From: JAGLWP01 sp964406515
Lineage (GTDB): Archaea; Nanobdellota; Nanobdellia; Pacearchaeales; GW2011-AR1
Reading direction: 5' to 3'
DNA: 64,000 bases
Assembly (NCBI GenBank): GCA_964406515.1
Contig: CAYORV010000001.1
Location: 37,852 to 101,851 of the forward strand
The translations under genes and the position numbers were made by a program. Under the pieces are notes generated by a model, which searched no databases, was not told the DNA's origin, and saw nothing but the letters and a program-made list of their open reading frames with translations. Each line of letters begins with the position of its first letter. Position 1 is the stretch's first letter. Positions 35,345-44,920 of this stretch are shown here, one piece after another.

Positions 35345-36206
35345 AATTGAGAAAACACAAGAGAGTATTCCTCTTATTAGAAAGAATATTGAAAATACAA
35401 AGATTGTGTATTGTTTTGGATTAAGTGCAGCAGATCCTGAAAATCTTGATAGACTAAGAGAAAGTAAAAAATATTTAGAACATGTTCTTAATCCTATGAT
35501 TGAGAAAGGAGAGGTTGGAGATGGCGTTAAAAGTAAATGGGATGATAGAAAGTTTAGGTTTCATTCAGCTAATTTAAAAGATAGCAAATTAGAATTAAAT
35601 TTAGGGATAACACATTATCAAGAATGTGCTAATTGTAGATGTTGGGATGAAGAAAAAAGAATTAAAATGATTAAAGAGGGTGAAAAGATATTTAGTGACC
35701 CCAACGCATTTTTTACAAGAGGATGTGGGATAGGAGTCACACCTATAACCTCTGAAGGTTCTATTTTTGTAGGAAAAAGACAAACTGAAGATAGTTCATA
35801 TTCTGGAGAATTGGGTGCGATTAATGGATGGGTTGATTATGTGGAAAGAGTAGATGAGATTGATTTTACATTAGATGTTTTAAGAGAGATGAAAGAAGAA
35901 TATGGTATACTTGAAAAAGATATTGATAAATTAATTTTTTCAGCAATAATCTCTCCACCTTCAAGGGCCGACACTGATTTTAGTTATCTTGCTTTATTGA
36001 GAATTAATGATGAAAAATTCTTAGAAAGATTTCAAACAAGGCAAGATAGAGAACATGGTGAACTTGTTCAAATAGCAAATTATAGTGACATGCAAATATT
36101 ATTACAAACAGGAAGGTTGCCTAAAATTGAAGAAAAATTTAATCTTCTTTATTGCTTAAGAGCTTCTTTAGAACAAATAAAACCTAATGAAATGGTTCTA
36201 AATTAG
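35328..36206 (+). CDS. NUDIX hydrolase with long N-terminal extension
   Basis: A protein of 292 residues. The NUDIX box is visible in the second half: GELGAINGWVD followed by LREMKEEYGI near residue 185, which fits the REUXEEXGU core. The first 140 residues are an extension with a Cys cluster (ECANCRCWDEE) that could bind metal, and I do not recognise it. NUDIX enzymes hydrolyse nucleoside diphosphates linked to another group, so this may trim an NDP-sugar or control its level. It overlaps the nucleotidyltransferase gene by 17 nt, suggesting both act on the same nucleotide. Confidence 0.72.
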   Translation: MKKDFEIEKTQESIPLIRKNIENTKIVYCFGLSAADPENLDRLRESKKYLEHVLNPMIEKGEVGDGVKSKWDDRKFRFHSANLKDSKLELNLGITHYQECANCRCWDEEKRIKMIKEGEKIFSDPNAFFTRGCGIGVTPITSEGSIFVGKRQTEDSSYSGELGAINGWVDYVERVDEIDFTLDVLREMKEEYGILEKDIDKLIFSAIISPPSRADTDFSYLALLRINDEKFLERFQTRQDREHGELVQIANYSDMQILLQTGRLPKIEEKFNLLYCLRASLEQIKPNEMVLN

Positions 36207-36259
36207 AATATATTCCCTACCTTCTAAAAACTTATAAAACAATTCTCTTTATTCTCCAA

Positions 36260-37405
36260 ATGGTAAAAGAAAAGGACTTATACAAAATACGAGCGGAAAT
36301 TTCTCCTGGTTTTAATTACTATTTTGATAAGTTTACTTCTCTTTTTGTAAAAAGTAAGACACATCCAATAAAGAATCCTAAAAAGATTTTGTTTATACGA
36401 AATGATCATATCGGAGACATGGTTTATTCTACTCAAATTTTTAGAGAAATTAAGAAAATTTTTCCAAATACTAAAATTAGTGTTTTAGCTACAAGGAGCA
36501 ATAGAGAAATAATAGAAAAAGATCCTTATGTTGATGAAATTTTGGAGATAGATCTTTTTTGGAGAAGAGGATTAAGGGGGTTTTTAGATTATTTTAAGAT
36601 ACTTAAAAAAATAAAAAAAGAGAAATTCGACGTAGGTGTTGATCTTAGAAGAAGTAAATTGAATATTATTTTTTTCTTATGGATTCCTAAGATTAAAGCA
36701 CGAGCAAGTTTCTATAATTTAAATGGTGGAAAAGCATTTTTGACCCATCCTATTTTGTATGACAAAAAAGCGAATTATGCTCAAGAAAATATTAGATTAA
36801 TCAACAAAGTTTTTGGATTAGATATTAAAAATTATTTGCCGCATGTTATAGCTGATAAAGAAGATGAAAAAGAAGTGGAAAAGTTATTAAAGAAAAATGA
36901 TTTGAAAAAATATGTTGTTTTTGCTCCAGGAGCAACTGCAAATTCTAAAAGATGGCCTGAAGAAAAATTCAAAGAGTTAATTGAACGATTTCATGATAAA
37001 TATCCCAATCATAAGATTATCTTATCTGGAGCAGGAAGTGACACAAATCTGATAAGGAGATTAGGTGATGATAGAGATTTTTGTGTTCCACTTATTAATT
37101 TTAATTTAAGATTGATGTCAGTTATTTTCAAAAAGGCAGGAGCTGTTGTTGCTAATGACGGATGCGCAACAGATATATGCTGGGTTGCGGGAGGAAATTT
37201 GGTTGCACTTGTTGGACCAGTCGATTTGGAACTTTGCAAACCTTTAAAGAAAAGTAAAATAATTCATCACAAGGTAGATTGTTATCCTTGTTTTTGGGCA
37301 AGAGAATGTGAAAAGCCTAAAAAAGAATGGTGTATGAATTTAATCACTACTGACGAAGTTATAAAAGCTATTCATGAATTTATGGGAGAAAATAAATTAT
37401 CTTAG
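36260..37405 (+). CDS. Glycosyltransferase family 9 (heptosyltransferase-like)
   Basis: A protein of 381 residues. The N-terminal lobe begins ILFIRNDHIGDMVYSTQIFREIKK, close to the start of bacterial LPS heptosyltransferases with the catalytic Asp in the GD pair near residue 53. The C-terminal lobe has FAPGATANSKRWPEEKF, the ADP-heptose-binding region, and ANDGCATDICWVAGGNLVALVGP. A Cys-rich tail (CYPCFWARECEKPKKEWC) is typical of GT9. It supports use of the heptose made by the operon at 2788-8697. A TATA element (CTTATAAAAC) ends 20 nt before the ATG. Confidence 0.87.
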   Translation: MVKEKDLYKIRAEISPGFNYYFDKFTSLFVKSKTHPIKNPKKILFIRNDHIGDMVYSTQIFREIKKIFPNTKISVLATRSNREIIEKDPYVDEILEIDLFWRRGLRGFLDYFKILKKIKKEKFDVGVDLRRSKLNIIFFLWIPKIKARASFYNLNGGKAFLTHPILYDKKANYAQENIRLINKVFGLDIKNYLPHVIADKEDEKEVEKLLKKNDLKKYVVFAPGATANSKRWPEEKFKELIERFHDKYPNHKIILSGAGSDTNLIRRLGDDRDFCVPLINFNLRLMSVIFKKAGAVVANDGCATDICWVAGGNLVALVGPVDLELCKPLKKSKIIHHKVDCYPCFWARECEKPKKEWCMNLITTDEVIKAIHEFMGENKLS

Positions 37406-38263
37406 ACATAACACATTTTTTGCGAAGGGGTTTAAATTAATTATTTCTTTTCCTTCCATTAATATTAAATCTTTTTTGTCTTCGTCAAGATAATAAAAAT
37501 TAAAATTAAGTTTCTTTAAAAGTTTCAGATATTTTTCTTGCCCAAATTTAGAACGTTCAAGTCCTCCAGGAAATAATTCAGTAATTAGTTTAATCTTAGG
37601 GTTCTCTTTTAGTAAATTTTCTCCCCCCATAACAACATAGGGTTCAGCACCTTCTACATCCATCTTAATGAAATTTATTTTCTTATCCAAATTCTTAAAA
37701 TAATCATCTAAACTTATGGCTTCAACTTCAACAGAAGAATGAAAAGATTTGGATTCGAATAAACTACTTGATGCGGAATGTATATTATCTGAATGTAACT
37801 TCTTTTTTTCAAATTTATCTGAAACTGCTTTTTGTTCAAGAATAACATTCTGGTATTTATTTATTTCAACATTTTTCTTCAATAAAGAAAAATTGCTTGG
37901 GTCTGGTTCAAAAGCATAAACTTTACCCTCGTCCCCAACTAACTTTGCAAGAAGCAGAGTATAAAAACCAATATTAGCGCCCAGATCAATAACAATATCT
38001 CCTTTTTTAACAAGGCTTTTTATTGTTTCTGCTTCTAATTCCTCTCTTTCCCAATTAGTATGAACACTTAAATGTAATGCATCATATTTATCTAAGAATA
38101 ATTTATGCCCTTCGGAAGTAATAATAAATTCTGGTTTTAATTTCTTGCGGATATTATCATTTAACTTCATAATCTTTTTTGATTTAGTTAAGAAAGTATT
38201 GTTAAACATATTTACTAATTTTTTATAACTTTTTGCTAATAATTCTTTAGTTTTGATACCCAT
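37397..38263 (-). CDS. FkbM family SAM-dependent methyltransferase
   Basis: A protein of 288 residues. The FkbM signature is clear: IVIDLGANIGFYTLLLAKLV near residues 95-114, AFEPDPSNFSLL, and the C-terminal FIKMDVEGAEPYVVMGG near 200. Members O-methylate sugars or polyketides. The gene is convergent with the GT9 gene and overlaps it by 9 nt. A minus-strand TATA-like element at 38284-38293 precedes its start. The acceptor is likely a glycan hydroxyl. Confidence 0.87.
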   Translation of the reverse strand: MGIKTKELLAKSYKKLVNMFNNTFLTKSKKIMKLNDNIRKKLKPEFIITSEGHKLFLDKYDALHLSVHTNWEREELEAETIKSLVKKGDIVIDLGANIGFYTLLLAKLVGDEGKVYAFEPDPSNFSLLKKNVEINKYQNVILEQKAVSDKFEKKKLHSDNIHSASSSLFESKSFHSSVEVEAISLDDYFKNLDKKINFIKMDVEGAEPYVVMGGENLLKENPKIKLITELFPGGLERSKFGQEKYLKLLKKLNFNFYYLDEDKKDLILMEGKEIINLNPFAKNVLCLR

Positions 38264-38283
38264 TATATTATTTAATTAATGTC

Positions 38284-38293
38284 CCTTATAAAT
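38284..38293 (-). promoter_or_regulatory. TATA box for the FkbM methyltransferase gene
   Basis: The minus strand reads AATTTATAAG about 21 nt before the ATG at 38263. Confidence 0.5.
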
Positions 38294-38367
38294 TTTTATA
38301 TAAAACATAATAAAAAATTAATAAATGCTAATGAATTTATGAGTAAAAAATAGTAATATATATTTTC

Positions 38368-38386
38368 CCTCAATAATCTTTAAAAG
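38368..38386 (+). promoter_or_regulatory. Conserved extended promoter motif before gmd
   Basis: CCTCAATAATCTTTAAAAG lies 21 nt before the ATG at 38408. Confidence 0.6.
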
Positions 38387-38407
38387 ACATCATCTTCTTT
38401 TGCATTA

Positions 38408-39481
38408 ATGAAAAGAGCGTTAATAACTGGAATTACAGGACAGGATGGAAGTTATCTTGCTGAATTTTTAATCAATTTAGGTTATGAGGTTCATGGAATT
38501 GTTAGAAGAAGCAGTTCACATAATCGTGGGAGGATAGATCATCTCACAAGTGCAGACAAACACACTTCTATAGCGCAAGAAAATCCAATTTTGCATCACG
38601 GAGATTTGACGGATTCTTCTTCTGTTGAAAATATTATAAGAGAAGTTAAACCTGACGAAGTTTATAATCTCGGTGCGCAAAGCCATGTTCGGATTAGTTT
38701 TGATATCCCCGAAAACACTGCGAATATTGTGGCTTTAGGAACACAGAGAGTTCTAGAAGCTATTAGAAAATTCTGCCCTGATGCAAAATTTTACCAAGCT
38801 AGCTCTTCTGAAATGTTCGGAAAAGTCACAGAAACTCCCCAAACAGAAGAAACTCCCTTTCATCCTAGGAGCCCTTATGGATGCGCCAAAGTCCATGCCC
38901 ATTATATTACTATAAACTACAGGGAAGCTTATGGAATTCACGCATCAAATGGAATTTTATTTAATCATGAAAGTGAAAGACGAGGAGAAAATTTTGTTAC
39001 AAGAAAAATTACAAGAAATCTTTCCAGAATTAAAGTAGGAATCCAAAAAAATTTCTCTCTTGGAAATCTTAATGCTGAGAGAGATTGGGGACATGCTCAA
39101 GATTATGTAAGAGCCATGTGGATGATGCTCCAACAAGAAAATCCAGATGATTATGTTATTGGTACAGGAGAAAAACATTCTGTGAGGGAATTTATTAAAG
39201 AAACAGCGAAATGTCTTGGAATGGACCTCAAATCAAATGGAGAGGAAGGAGTAAATGAAAAATATATCGATGAGAAAGGAAATGTTGTCATAGAAATTAA
39301 CCCATTATATTTTAGACCGTCAGAAGTAGATTTACTTTTTTCTAATCCTTCTAAAGCAAAAAATGTGTTAGGCTGGGAACCCAAAATTAGATTTAAGGAA
39401 CTTGTTAAAAAGATGGTGGATGCTGATTTGACTCTTGCTGAAAAAGAAGCGCAAATAAATCAAAGAATTAAAACATTTTAA
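38408..39481 (+). CDS. gmd: GDP-mannose 4,6-dehydratase
   Basis: A protein of 357 residues, the usual Gmd length. The N-terminus reads ALITGITGQDGSYLAEFL, the active-site strand is SSSEMFGKVTETPQTEE with the catalytic Glu, and Tyr and Lys follow in YGCAKVHAH. The motifs LFNHESERRGENFVTRKI and ERDWGHAQDYVRAMW are typical of this enzyme. It converts GDP-D-mannose to GDP-4-keto-6-deoxy-D-mannose. The next gene abuts it and is a perosamine-synthase-like aminotransferase, so GDP-perosamine is a likely end product. Confidence 0.93.
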   Translation: MKRALITGITGQDGSYLAEFLINLGYEVHGIVRRSSSHNRGRIDHLTSADKHTSIAQENPILHHGDLTDSSSVENIIREVKPDEVYNLGAQSHVRISFDIPENTANIVALGTQRVLEAIRKFCPDAKFYQASSSEMFGKVTETPQTEETPFHPRSPYGCAKVHAHYITINYREAYGIHASNGILFNHESERRGENFVTRKITRNLSRIKVGIQKNFSLGNLNAERDWGHAQDYVRAMWMMLQQENPDDYVIGTGEKHSVREFIKETAKCLGMDLKSNGEEGVNEKYIDEKGNVVIEINPLYFRPSEVDLLFSNPSKAKNVLGWEPKIRFKELVKKMVDADLTLAEKEAQINQRIKTF

Positions 39482-40552
39482 ATGGAATATAAATATCCTA
39501 TAGCAAAACCCTGCTTAAAGGGAAACGAATTGGAATATGTCACAAATGCCGTTAAAACCGGATGGATTTCTTCTCAAGGAGATTATGTGAAAAGATTTGA
39601 AGAAAAATTTGCTGAATGGAACAGCACTAAATATGGGGTTTCATGTTCTTCAGGAACAGCAGCACTTCTCATAGCATTAAGGGCATTAGGGATCAAACAA
39701 GGAGATGAGGTTATTGTTCCAGAATTTACAATGATTGCTTCTGCTTGGGCGGTTAGTTATACTGGAGCAACTCCTGTTTTTGTGGATTGTAAGGATGACT
39801 TGAACATCAATGAAAAACTTATAGAAGAAAAGATAACTGAAAAAACAAAAGCTATAATGCCTGTTCATATTTATGGGAGAAGGTGCAACATGGAAAAGAT
39901 TATGGATCTTGCTTATAACTACAATTTGTTTGTTGTTGAAGATTCTGCAGAAGGCCATGGAATAAAACCTGTTGGAGATATTGCTTGCTTTTCTCTTTTT
40001 GCTAATAAAATCATAACTTCGGGAGAAGGGGGAATTTGCGTAACAAATAACAAACGATTAGCAGAACAAATGGTTCATTTGAGAGGTATGGCTTTTACTC
40101 CAGAACATGATTTTATACATAAAAAACTTGCTTATAATTTTAGGATAACTAATTTACAAGCAGCGGTTGCACTTGCTCAGACAGAAAAGATAAATGAATT
40201 TCTGCAAAAGAGAAAACAAATAGAATTTTGGTATGATGAAAATTTAAGGAATATCCCTCAAATTCAATTAATGCCCAATCGCGAGGTCTTATGGATGTAT
40301 GATGTTTTAGTTAAAGATAGAGATAAATTAATGGAATATTTAAAGGAAAATGGAATTGAAACAAGGAAATTTTTTAGACCAATGAGTCAACAACCAATGT
40401 ATTTTGATGAAAATTGGAAGAACCTCAATGCTGTTAAATTTAGTGATAGTGGAATTTATCTTCCAACTTATTTTGAACTAAAAGAGGAGGATATAAGATT
40501 TATTGCTAATAAAATAAGGGAATTTTATTCTGGAGTAGAAAATGTCCAATAA
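39482..40552 (+). CDS. DegT/DnrJ/EryC1 aminotransferase, GDP-perosamine synthase-like
   Basis: A protein of 356 residues. The sugar aminotransferase fold is shown by SSGTAALLIALRALGI near 56, DEVIVPEFTMIASAWAV, VEDSAEGHG and the PLP-binding Lys in FANKIITSGEGG near residue 180. It abuts gmd with no gap, and the product of Gmd is the substrate of GDP-perosamine synthase, so that reaction is the best call. Other 4-keto or 3-keto sugar aminotransferases share these motifs and cannot be excluded. Confidence 0.88.
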   Translation: MEYKYPIAKPCLKGNELEYVTNAVKTGWISSQGDYVKRFEEKFAEWNSTKYGVSCSSGTAALLIALRALGIKQGDEVIVPEFTMIASAWAVSYTGATPVFVDCKDDLNINEKLIEEKITEKTKAIMPVHIYGRRCNMEKIMDLAYNYNLFVVEDSAEGHGIKPVGDIACFSLFANKIITSGEGGICVTNNKRLAEQMVHLRGMAFTPEHDFIHKKLAYNFRITNLQAAVALAQTEKINEFLQKRKQIEFWYDENLRNIPQIQLMPNREVLWMYDVLVKDRDKLMEYLKENGIETRKFFRPMSQQPMYFDENWKNLNAVKFSDSGIYLPTYFELKEEDIRFIANKIREFYSGVENVQ

Positions 40553-40997
40553 GATATCTAATGAATTGTACGATCAGATTTTAGAGAACATTCCTATTTG
40601 TTGTGTTGATATTATAGTATCTCATAATGGCAAAGTTTTACTAATACATCGTAAAGAAGAACCTGCTAAGGATAAATGGTGGGTTGTTGGAGGAAGAATT
40701 TTGAAAGGAGAAAAATTTATAGAGGCGGTCAAACGAAAAGTAAAAGAAGAGGTTGGATTAGAAATTGAGGTCGAAAAAAGGGTTGGTGTTTACGAACTTA
40801 TTTTTGAACAGGGGGATTCTTTAGAGGTAAGAGATGGCACTCATGCTGTAACAATTGTGTATTTGGTTAAACCTTCTAAAGAACAAGATATAAAAATTGA
40901 TGCAACAAGTTCAGACCATAAATGGATTAATGGTATTGAAGAAGACTTAGATCCTTATATTAAACAAATTTTAAAAGATTCAGAGGTTTTTGATTAA
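40542..40997 (+). CDS. NUDIX hydrolase, GDP-mannose mannosylhydrolase-like
   Basis: A protein of 151 residues. The NUDIX box appears as GGRILKGEKFIEAVKRKVKEEVGL, with an Arg-to-Lys change in the usual REUXEE. The segment before it, KDKWWVVGG, and the C-terminal TIVYLVK recall GDP-mannose mannosylhydrolase, which often accompanies gmd. It overlaps the aminotransferase by 11 nt and the next gene begins right after it. It may hydrolyse a GDP-sugar to free sugar or to a GDP pool. Confidence 0.8.
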   Translation: MSNKISNELYDQILENIPICCVDIIVSHNGKVLLIHRKEEPAKDKWWVVGGRILKGEKFIEAVKRKVKEEVGLEIEVEKRVGVYELIFEQGDSLEVRDGTHAVTIVYLVKPSKEQDIKIDATSSDHKWINGIEEDLDPYIKQILKDSEVFD

Positions 40998-43187
40998 ATG
41001 GAAGTATCTCCTGCAGAAATAATCGATAGAATGAGCATTGTTCGATTAAAAATAGAACGAATAGGAAATCCTGAATTAAATTTAGAGATGACTGCGCTGA
41101 AACAAGCACTTGAAGAATTTAGAGAGGGAGAGATTCATATTGAAGATGGGTGGCTTGATGAACTTTATGATATAAATTCAAAAGAATGGGATTTATTAGA
41201 TAAGATGAATGAAGAGAAAAACAAAGGGAATTATGAGGAGGTTGGAAAATTATACTTGGAAACAGAGATGTTGAATAAAAAGAGAAGCAATGTTAAAAAT
41301 AAAATTGTCGAAAAAACAGAAAAGGGATTTAGGGAAATTAAAAAAGGTCATATTTCTGATATGGATAATAAGGAACTAGAAGAAGAAAATAAAAAAGTTC
41401 TTCAAGAAGAGTGTGTAAAAGTTTCTCTTGAAACAGCTAGGGGGGGAATTAAAGAATCCTGTGTGCTTCCAGAACATTTAAGTCAATATGAGGTGGATAT
41501 TAGTCCGGAGACTAAAGCCGTGCTTATTACTCCAGACATGGGAAAAGTGAGTAATAAAGATGAAATCATAATTCCAAATCTTCATAATGGTCTCTTTCGG
41601 ATTCATGCATTTCTTCATGAAAAAAATATCTCCTCAGTTACATTGGATACTAGCCTTGATAATGTAAAAAGAGCGTGGGAGTTAATTGGTCGGCACAAGC
41701 CCCCTTTTATTGCATTTAGTCCTTATTATGATAGCATACGTAATGATTTAAACAACGTTGTAAAGGTTCTTGAACTTTCTCCCAATTCTATTATTGTAGC
41801 TGGAGGATTTGAAGCATCACTTAACCCTCAATGGGAAACTCTCGGGGGATTGATAGATATTCTTGTCAAAGGCGAAGGAGAATGGGCTTTAACAGAATTG
41901 ATTCAAAGGCATCAAAAGTTTTTTCAGGATAATCCTTATGCAGACAAATTAAAATTTTTAGAGTATTTAAAAAAAGACTTTGAAATTCATCCAATTCCAG
42001 GAGTTTCTATTTTGAGTGCAGATGGCACAATACAAACATCTCCTGTAAAAAAGAGAATTGACCCTAATTTGTATCAGGAAATAAATCTCAATGCATTTCA
42101 AAAGTATCTATCTCTTTCACCAATCGAAAAATATTGGAAGATTAATCGGTGGTTATTTGGGGGTAAAAAGGATGCGTATTTTCGTTTTGTTTCTAGTGAT
42201 CACTGCCCCTATAAGTGTGTTTTTTGCCAAAGTTCTGTTTATTATTCAAAAATTATGGGGAAAAAATTTTCTCCTGTTCGTTATATCAATCCTGAAAATA
42301 TATTAAAAATAATCAAAGCTGTTTCAGACCAACTTCCATTTATTAATGGTATGTATATAGATGATGAGAATTTTATAATCAATCGTGAGCGTGCAATTGA
42401 AGCATTAAATTTGATCATTGATGGACGGGAAACTGGAGAAATACGAAAGGACATAGTATTTCAGTGTAGAACAAGAACAGATAATATTGATTCGGAGATT
42501 TGCAGACTCTTGAAACAAGCAGGTTTTGAAACAGTATCTGTAGGATCCGAAAGTTATTCTTCTAAGGAATTGGAATATTTAAATAAAAATACTTCTCCCG
42601 AACAAAATTTGAAAGCAATTAAAATTATACTGGATAGTGGACTCAATGTAGCGGAGAATTATATTTTGTTTACTCCTGCCACAACTGCAGATACATTTTA
42701 TGATAATGCTTTGAGAATTTGTCAGAATATTGGGGAATTGGGTGTTGATGGAACTGCTACATTATTTTTAACTCCTCTTCCCGGGACTAAATTGTGGGGG
42801 GATGGAAATTATGAAATAGTGAGAGATTTTCCTTACAAACAAGAATTATTTAAAAATAAAGTGATGTTTTATAATCCAAAAACAGGATATGATTATATCG
42901 GAGAAGAAATTAAAGTTCCGGGAACAAATAGTATTCTTCCTCACCCTGAAATTATGTTGGTAAATAATCCTTTAATGCGTAAAGTTTCCTTGGAATTTCT
43001 CCAGCATCTCCCAAAAACTATTAATTATTTTAGAGAACTTGCAGGTGGAGAACATTCTCTTTCTAGAGAATTTATTACCTTGGCCAATCTCTCGGCAGCT
43101 TCAGAAATCTTATATGGATTAACAAAAGAACAACGTTGGAAGGATTTAAACAATAGAATTGAAGAGATTGTGAGAAAGAAATCCTAA
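40998..43187 (+). CDS. Radical SAM/B12-binding protein with DUF6165-like N-terminal domain
   Basis: A protein of 729 residues. Residues 1-125 begin MEVSPAEIIDRMSIVRLKIERI, with helical coiled-coil-like content, resembling the small DUF6165-type proteins of LPS clusters. A cobalamin-type domain follows (LFRIHAFLHEKNISSVTLD, PPFIAFSPYYDSI, IIVAGGFEASLNPQ, VKGEGEWAL). The radical SAM motif is CPYKCVFC near residue 405, with IDDENF and a barrel. The last 120 residues are a separate region. It begins directly after the NUDIX gene. Substrate unknown. Confidence 0.78.
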   Translation: MEVSPAEIIDRMSIVRLKIERIGNPELNLEMTALKQALEEFREGEIHIEDGWLDELYDINSKEWDLLDKMNEEKNKGNYEEVGKLYLETEMLNKKRSNVKNKIVEKTEKGFREIKKGHISDMDNKELEEENKKVLQEECVKVSLETARGGIKESCVLPEHLSQYEVDISPETKAVLITPDMGKVSNKDEIIIPNLHNGLFRIHAFLHEKNISSVTLDTSLDNVKRAWELIGRHKPPFIAFSPYYDSIRNDLNNVVKVLELSPNSIIVAGGFEASLNPQWETLGGLIDILVKGEGEWALTELIQRHQKFFQDNPYADKLKFLEYLKKDFEIHPIPGVSILSADGTIQTSPVKKRIDPNLYQEINLNAFQKYLSLSPIEKYWKINRWLFGGKKDAYFRFVSSDHCPYKCVFCQSSVYYSKIMGKKFSPVRYINPENILKIIKAVSDQLPFINGMYIDDENFIINRERAIEALNLIIDGRETGEIRKDIVFQCRTRTDNIDSEICRLLKQAGFETVSVGSESYSSKELEYLNKNTSPEQNLKAIKIILDSGLNVAENYILFTPATTADTFYDNALRICQNIGELGVDGTATLFLTPLPGTKLWGDGNYEIVRDFPYKQELFKNKVMFYNPKTGYDYIGEEIKVPGTNSILPHPEIMLVNNPLMRKVSLEFLQHLPKTINYFRELAGGEHSLSREFITLANLSAASEILYGLTKEQRWKDLNNRIEEIVRKKS

Positions 43188-43492
43188 ATATACCCTCTAT
43201 CTCCAAGATGTTTTTTTAACTTCGCCTCTTCCCGCTCAGTATACGGATCCACTTCTTCTTCCTCGGCGTCTATTTTTTGTATTTGATTTCCTATAGCAGT
43301 TGCAAATTCTGCCTCTTCATCTTTAGTATATATTTCCTTTCTTTCATCTTCTTCATTTTCAAAAACTACTTGTTCTAAAACAAAAGTGATATATTGTTGA
43401 ATAGATTCAAAACTTGTTTCTTTTGTTTTCTTTTCTAATTTTTGTTTTAATTCCTTAGAAATTGAAAGATTTATTTTATTTGCCATCTTCAC
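43184..43492 (-). CDS. Small ribbon-helix-helix-like protein with LGY-type tail
   Basis: A protein of 102 residues. Residues 1-45 form a beta-helix-helix pattern (KINLSISKELKQKLEKKTKET, SIQQYITFVLEQV) like CopG-type DNA-binding proteins. The middle is very acidic and the end reads KKHLGDRGYI. It shares this plan with small genes at 44921 and 46721. Its ATG overlaps the stop of the AlkP-superfamily gene at 43489 by 4 nt. It may bind DNA to control the operon, or it may bind the AlkP-like protein through its C-terminal helix. The function is not established. Confidence 0.68.
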   Translation of the reverse strand: MKMANKINLSISKELKQKLEKKTKETSFESIQQYITFVLEQVVFENEEDERKEIYTKDEEAEFATAIGNQIQKIDAEEEEVDPYTEREEAKLKKHLGDRGYI

Positions 43493-44919
43493 AATAATTT
43501 ATTTTGCTTTATAAGAATTTGTATTCTTCTTTTTTCATTTAGTGTTTTCAGATCTCTTAAGGTTTTGTCTAATTTTGATTTCATTTCTCTTGTAATCTCT
43601 TTATTTTTTTCAGCTAAATTTATATTTTCGTCCGGATCTTTTTCTAAATCATATAATGCGGTAATTGGTCCGTGCGTTGTATTACAGAGACAACACACAG
43701 AATTCTCTTTTTCAGGAGATTCCATATATTTATATTTTTTTGTTCTAATCGCTCTTCTTTTTATTCCTGCTGCATTTCCCTCTAAAATGATAGATTCTCT
43801 AATCTCTTCATCTTTTCCAAATAAGAGTGGAAATAAACTTTTACCATCAAATAATAAGGGGTCATATTTTATGCCGATTAAATCTAAAACTGTTGGAGCA
43901 AGATCTTTTGATTGAATTAATGCTTCAACTTTTTTATTTTTTGGAATTTCTCCCCCAAAAATTATTAAGGGTATGCTAAAATTTGCATCGTATACTCCAG
44001 TATTACTCAAACACAACACATGCTCACAAGGATCCATTCCATGATCTGCAAACAAGAAAACTATTGTGTCTTTTAGCAAGTTTTCATTTTTTAAGGTGTC
44101 AATTATTTTTTCTATTAAAAAATCATCATAAAAAATGGCTGTATCATATTTTGCTATTAATCCTTCAAAAGTTTCATCAGACTTAAAACTATTCTTAGTC
44201 ATCTCTATCGCTTTTTTATTATAACCTTCTGCAGAGTTTAATGCTTCAAATATCTTTTTACCTTCTTTAGTTGAAGTAAATTTATTATTCAACCAATGAG
44301 GAAACATGTATGGGCCATGAGTCTCTTGATAATGTAAACAAAGAAAAAAATTATTTTCTTTATTTTGTTTTATTATCTCTATTGCATTGTTTGTGATTAT
44401 TTCTCCATTATTATTGAATCGAATTTTGCTTTCCAATTTTTTTGGAACAATGTGGGTGTTGTGCAAAATAGATTTAAATAAATTGTACATCAATGGTTTT
44501 TTTTTGATAGATCTAATTAAACCCCATTTTTTTGATATGTCTAAATTATTTTGCTCAAAATAATAATCAAACCCCATTTTTTGCCAACCCCACAATTTTC
44601 TTGGAAAATGTGTTTTATAACCATTTTTTTGAAGTATTTCTGATAAGAAAACCCCTCCTGTCTCGAAAAAATAATCCATTTCCCTTTGTGTTGGATAATG
44701 CATAAAATCTTGTAATAAAAGATGTCTTCCACTGAGAATTGAGAAAAAAGATTTATGGGTGCCATTAGATACTGAGAAAAAATTTTTGAATAATACTCCT
44801 TGACTTGCATAAGAATCTATATTTGGAGAAGTATTTCTTTCATATCCATAACAACCTAAGTTTTTTGGTCTTAAACCATCTATTGATAAAAAGATTATGT
44901 TTGGTTTTTTATTTTCCAT
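43489..44919 (-). CDS. Alkaline-phosphatase-superfamily enzyme (sulfatase-like fold, Thr nucleophile)
   Basis: About 476 residues from the Met at 44919, the same length as its paralog. The N-terminal metal-binding strand is NIIFLSIDGLRPKNLGCYGY, the nucleophile loop reads NGTHKSFFSILSGRH, and the second metal site is FLFADHGMDPCEH, with GGEIPKNKK and PTVLDLIG later. The loop carries Thr where true sulfatases need a Cys or Ser that becomes formylglycine, so sulfatase activity is unlikely. A phosphatase, phosphodiesterase or phosphotransferase is more likely. Tandem with 45205 and next to a phosphonate operon, it is a candidate for adding or removing phosphonate or phosphate groups on the glycan. 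Confidence 0.82.
   Translation of the reverse strand: MENKKPNIIFLSIDGLRPKNLGCYGYERNTSPNIDSYASQGVLFKNFFSVSNGTHKSFFSILSGRHLLLQDFMHYPTQREMDYFFETGGVFLSEILQKNGYKTHFPRKLWGWQKMGFDYYFEQNNLDISKKWGLIRSIKKKPLMYNLFKSILHNTHIVPKKLESKIRFNNNGEIITNNAIEIIKQNKENNFFLCLHYQETHGPYMFPHWLNNKFTSTKEGKKIFEALNSAEGYNKKAIEMTKNSFKSDETFEGLIAKYDTAIFYDDFLIEKIIDTLKNENLLKDTIVFLFADHGMDPCEHVLCLSNTGVYDANFSIPLIIFGGEIPKNKKVEALIQSKDLAPTVLDLIGIKYDPLLFDGKSLFPLLFGKDEEIRESIILEGNAAGIKRRAIRTKKYKYMESPEKENSVCCLCNTTHGPITALYDLEKDPDENINLAEKNKEITREMKSKLDKTLRDLKTLNEKRRIQILIKQNKLL
43600..43688. repeat. 89-bp perfect repeat, copy 1 (within AlkP paralog)
   Basis: This 89-bp stretch is identical to 45316-45404 in the tandem paralog. It encodes the conserved segment near the C-terminus (ALYDLEKDPDENINLAEK). 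The surrounding sequence is more diverged, which suggests recent duplication or gene conversion. Confidence 0.8.
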
Positions 44920-44920
44920 T

